The notes beneath the pieces were generated by a model. The model searched no databases. It saw only the letters and a program-made list of their open reading frames with translations, and had not been told where the DNA came from. Position numbers and translations under genes: made by a program. DNA of 64,000 bases. Source: Clostridioides sp. ES-S-0010-02 (lineage in GTDB: Bacteria > Bacillota > Clostridia > Peptostreptococcales > Peptostreptococcaceae). Positions 61,015 to 64,000 of the stretch are shown here, piece by piece (position 1 is the first letter of the stretch; each line of letters begins with the position of its first letter). The stretch covers positions 71,001 through 135,000 of the forward strand of contig CP067345.1 in NCBI GenBank assembly GCA_020641055.1, written 5' to 3'.

Positions 61015-61524
61015 TTATGATAATATTCCACTGTCATCTAGTTTTTTTATTATATCTTCAATAGTTTTTTCTTTGAGTGCTTCAATTGTATGAATATGAC
61101 TACATTCTGTTAAAACTGATAATTGTTTAAACTCATTTGTTTCAACTTTTATCATAAAATCATCTATATCCATTTTAGAATAAATATTAAGTTCCGCAGT
61201 TATTTGACCATATGTCGGATGATTTACAATAACATCTTTTACAATTCCACCCAAATCTACAATAATTCTTAGTTCTTCATAAATTTCTTGGGGATTTCTA
61301 TGATTTTTACATTTTATTTGTCTGGAAAAATATGGTTGATTATATATTATATATCCTTGAGGTGTCGCTATTATTTCAAAACCTTTAGCTCTTATAAGCG
61401 CTATATCTTGTACTATTACTTGTCTGCTTACATTTAATAGCTCTGCTAGCACTCCACCTTTTACAGGATGCTTGGATTCCTTTAAAATATCTATTAATTT
61501 GTTTCTTCTTTCATTAGAATTCAT
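61015..61524 (-). CDS. niaR: NiaR-type transcriptional repressor (HTH plus 3H domain)
   Basis: 169 residues. N-terminal winged helix (VKGGVLAELLNVSRQVIVQDIALIR, about 20-45) and a C-terminal 3H domain with conserved His 75, 102 and 143/145, which bind metal and nicotinic acid in the family. It controls NAD precursor uptake or synthesis genes in Firmicutes. No NAD gene is next to it here; the mechanosensitive channel follows. GAAGGTATG precedes ATG 61524. Confidence 0.87.
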   Translation of the reverse strand: MNSNERRNKLIDILKESKHPVKGGVLAELLNVSRQVIVQDIALIRAKGFEIIATPQGYIIYNQPYFSRQIKCKNHRNPQEIYEELRIIVDLGGIVKDVIVNHPTYGQITAELNIYSKMDIDDFMIKVETNEFKQLSVLTECSHIHTIEALKEKTIEDIIKKLDDSGILS

Positions 61525-61655
61525 ATCATACCTTCTTTCTAAATCAAAACTTTTTGTCTATATTATATAATTCTATATTTTATCTTAGTATAAATCAATA
61601 CAGAGTTTATATTCTGTTTAATTTTAGATTTTATAGCAAACAATAAAAAAAGACT

Positions 61656-61772
<117 letters not shown>

Positions 61773-61888
61773 TAATCTCTATGCTTAATATTACTATTAA
61801 GTTTTTGAAACTAATAAAACTAGATTCTTTAGAGTTATCACTCTAAAAACTACATATATATTTTAATCAATGAACATCAAATAAATAT
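61773..61888. other. 23S-5S spacer, operon 2
   Basis: About 116 bp, shorter than the 184 bp of operon 1; the part next to the 23S is nearly the same in both. No tRNA. Confidence 0.7.

Positions 61889-64000
<2,112 letters not shown>

Overview
The window is AT-rich Firmicute DNA of the class Clostridia. Gene content and order match Clostridioides difficile near its replication origin, read in reverse. The pointers are serS / tadA / SRP RNA / dnaX / ybaB / recR, then an rrn operon with a very large tRNA array, then pyc, a second EF-G, ctsR-mcsA-mcsB-clpC, radA-disA, an acetoin-dehydrogenase operon, a sigma-54-type PTS operon, and ispDF / two proS / gltX / cysS / mrnC / thyX / rlmB. The species call comes from my recognition of this order and was not checked by any search. 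Nearly everything lies on the minus strand; the only intact plus-strand protein gene I support is a glycosyltransferase at 52851-54056.

Layout from low to high coordinates; transcription of minus genes runs the other way. (1) 1-11000: translation and RNA-maturation genes (rlmB fragment, thyX, mrnC, cysS, gltX, two different prolyl-tRNA synthetases, the first with a T-box leader) and the isoprenoid genes ispD-ispF, plus two very small ORFs. (2) 11100-18860: a lipoate ligase, then an operon headed by a 983-residue LevR-type sigma-54 activator and followed by IIA, IIB and IIC of a galactitol-family PTS, a small membrane protein and a class II aldolase. A near-consensus sigma-54 promoter lies just before the activator. 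(3) 19100-25210: SorC/DeoR-like regulator and E1alpha, E1beta, E2 and E3 of an acetoin-dehydrogenase-type complex behind a sigma-A promoter. The E2 has no lipoyl domain; the only lipoyl domain is on E3. (4) 25320-28220: remains of a sensor kinase and a phosphatase-like multispanning membrane protein. (5) 28347-42687: PIN/TRAM protein, disA, radA, the CtsR/McsAB/ClpC stress operon with its CtsR box, an EF-G paralogue with degenerate switch motifs, and pyruvate carboxylase.

(6) 43446-52522: one continuous 16S-23S-5S-tRNA unit on the minus strand, with a promoter near 52494-52522 and a terminator at 43446-43474. It carries 44 tRNA genes. Most of these form two tandem copies of a roughly 1.86 kb block that differ by a Pro, a Gly and a Lys gene. 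The 16S-23S spacer has no tRNA but carries short direct repeats. (7) 52851-61524: glycosyltransferase, recR/ybaB/dnaX, the large SRP RNA, tRNA-Ser(GGA), tadA, serS with a Ser T-box leader, an MscS-type channel and a NiaR-type regulator. (8) 61656-64000: 5S and the 3' two thirds of the 23S of a second rrn operon, which runs off the window.

I see no transposon, prophage, CRISPR array or defence island. The unusual points are the domain layout of the acetoin complex, the apparent self-activated sigma-54 regulator, the tandem tRNA block, the degenerate EF-G paralogue, the dying kinase and several unrecognised small genes.
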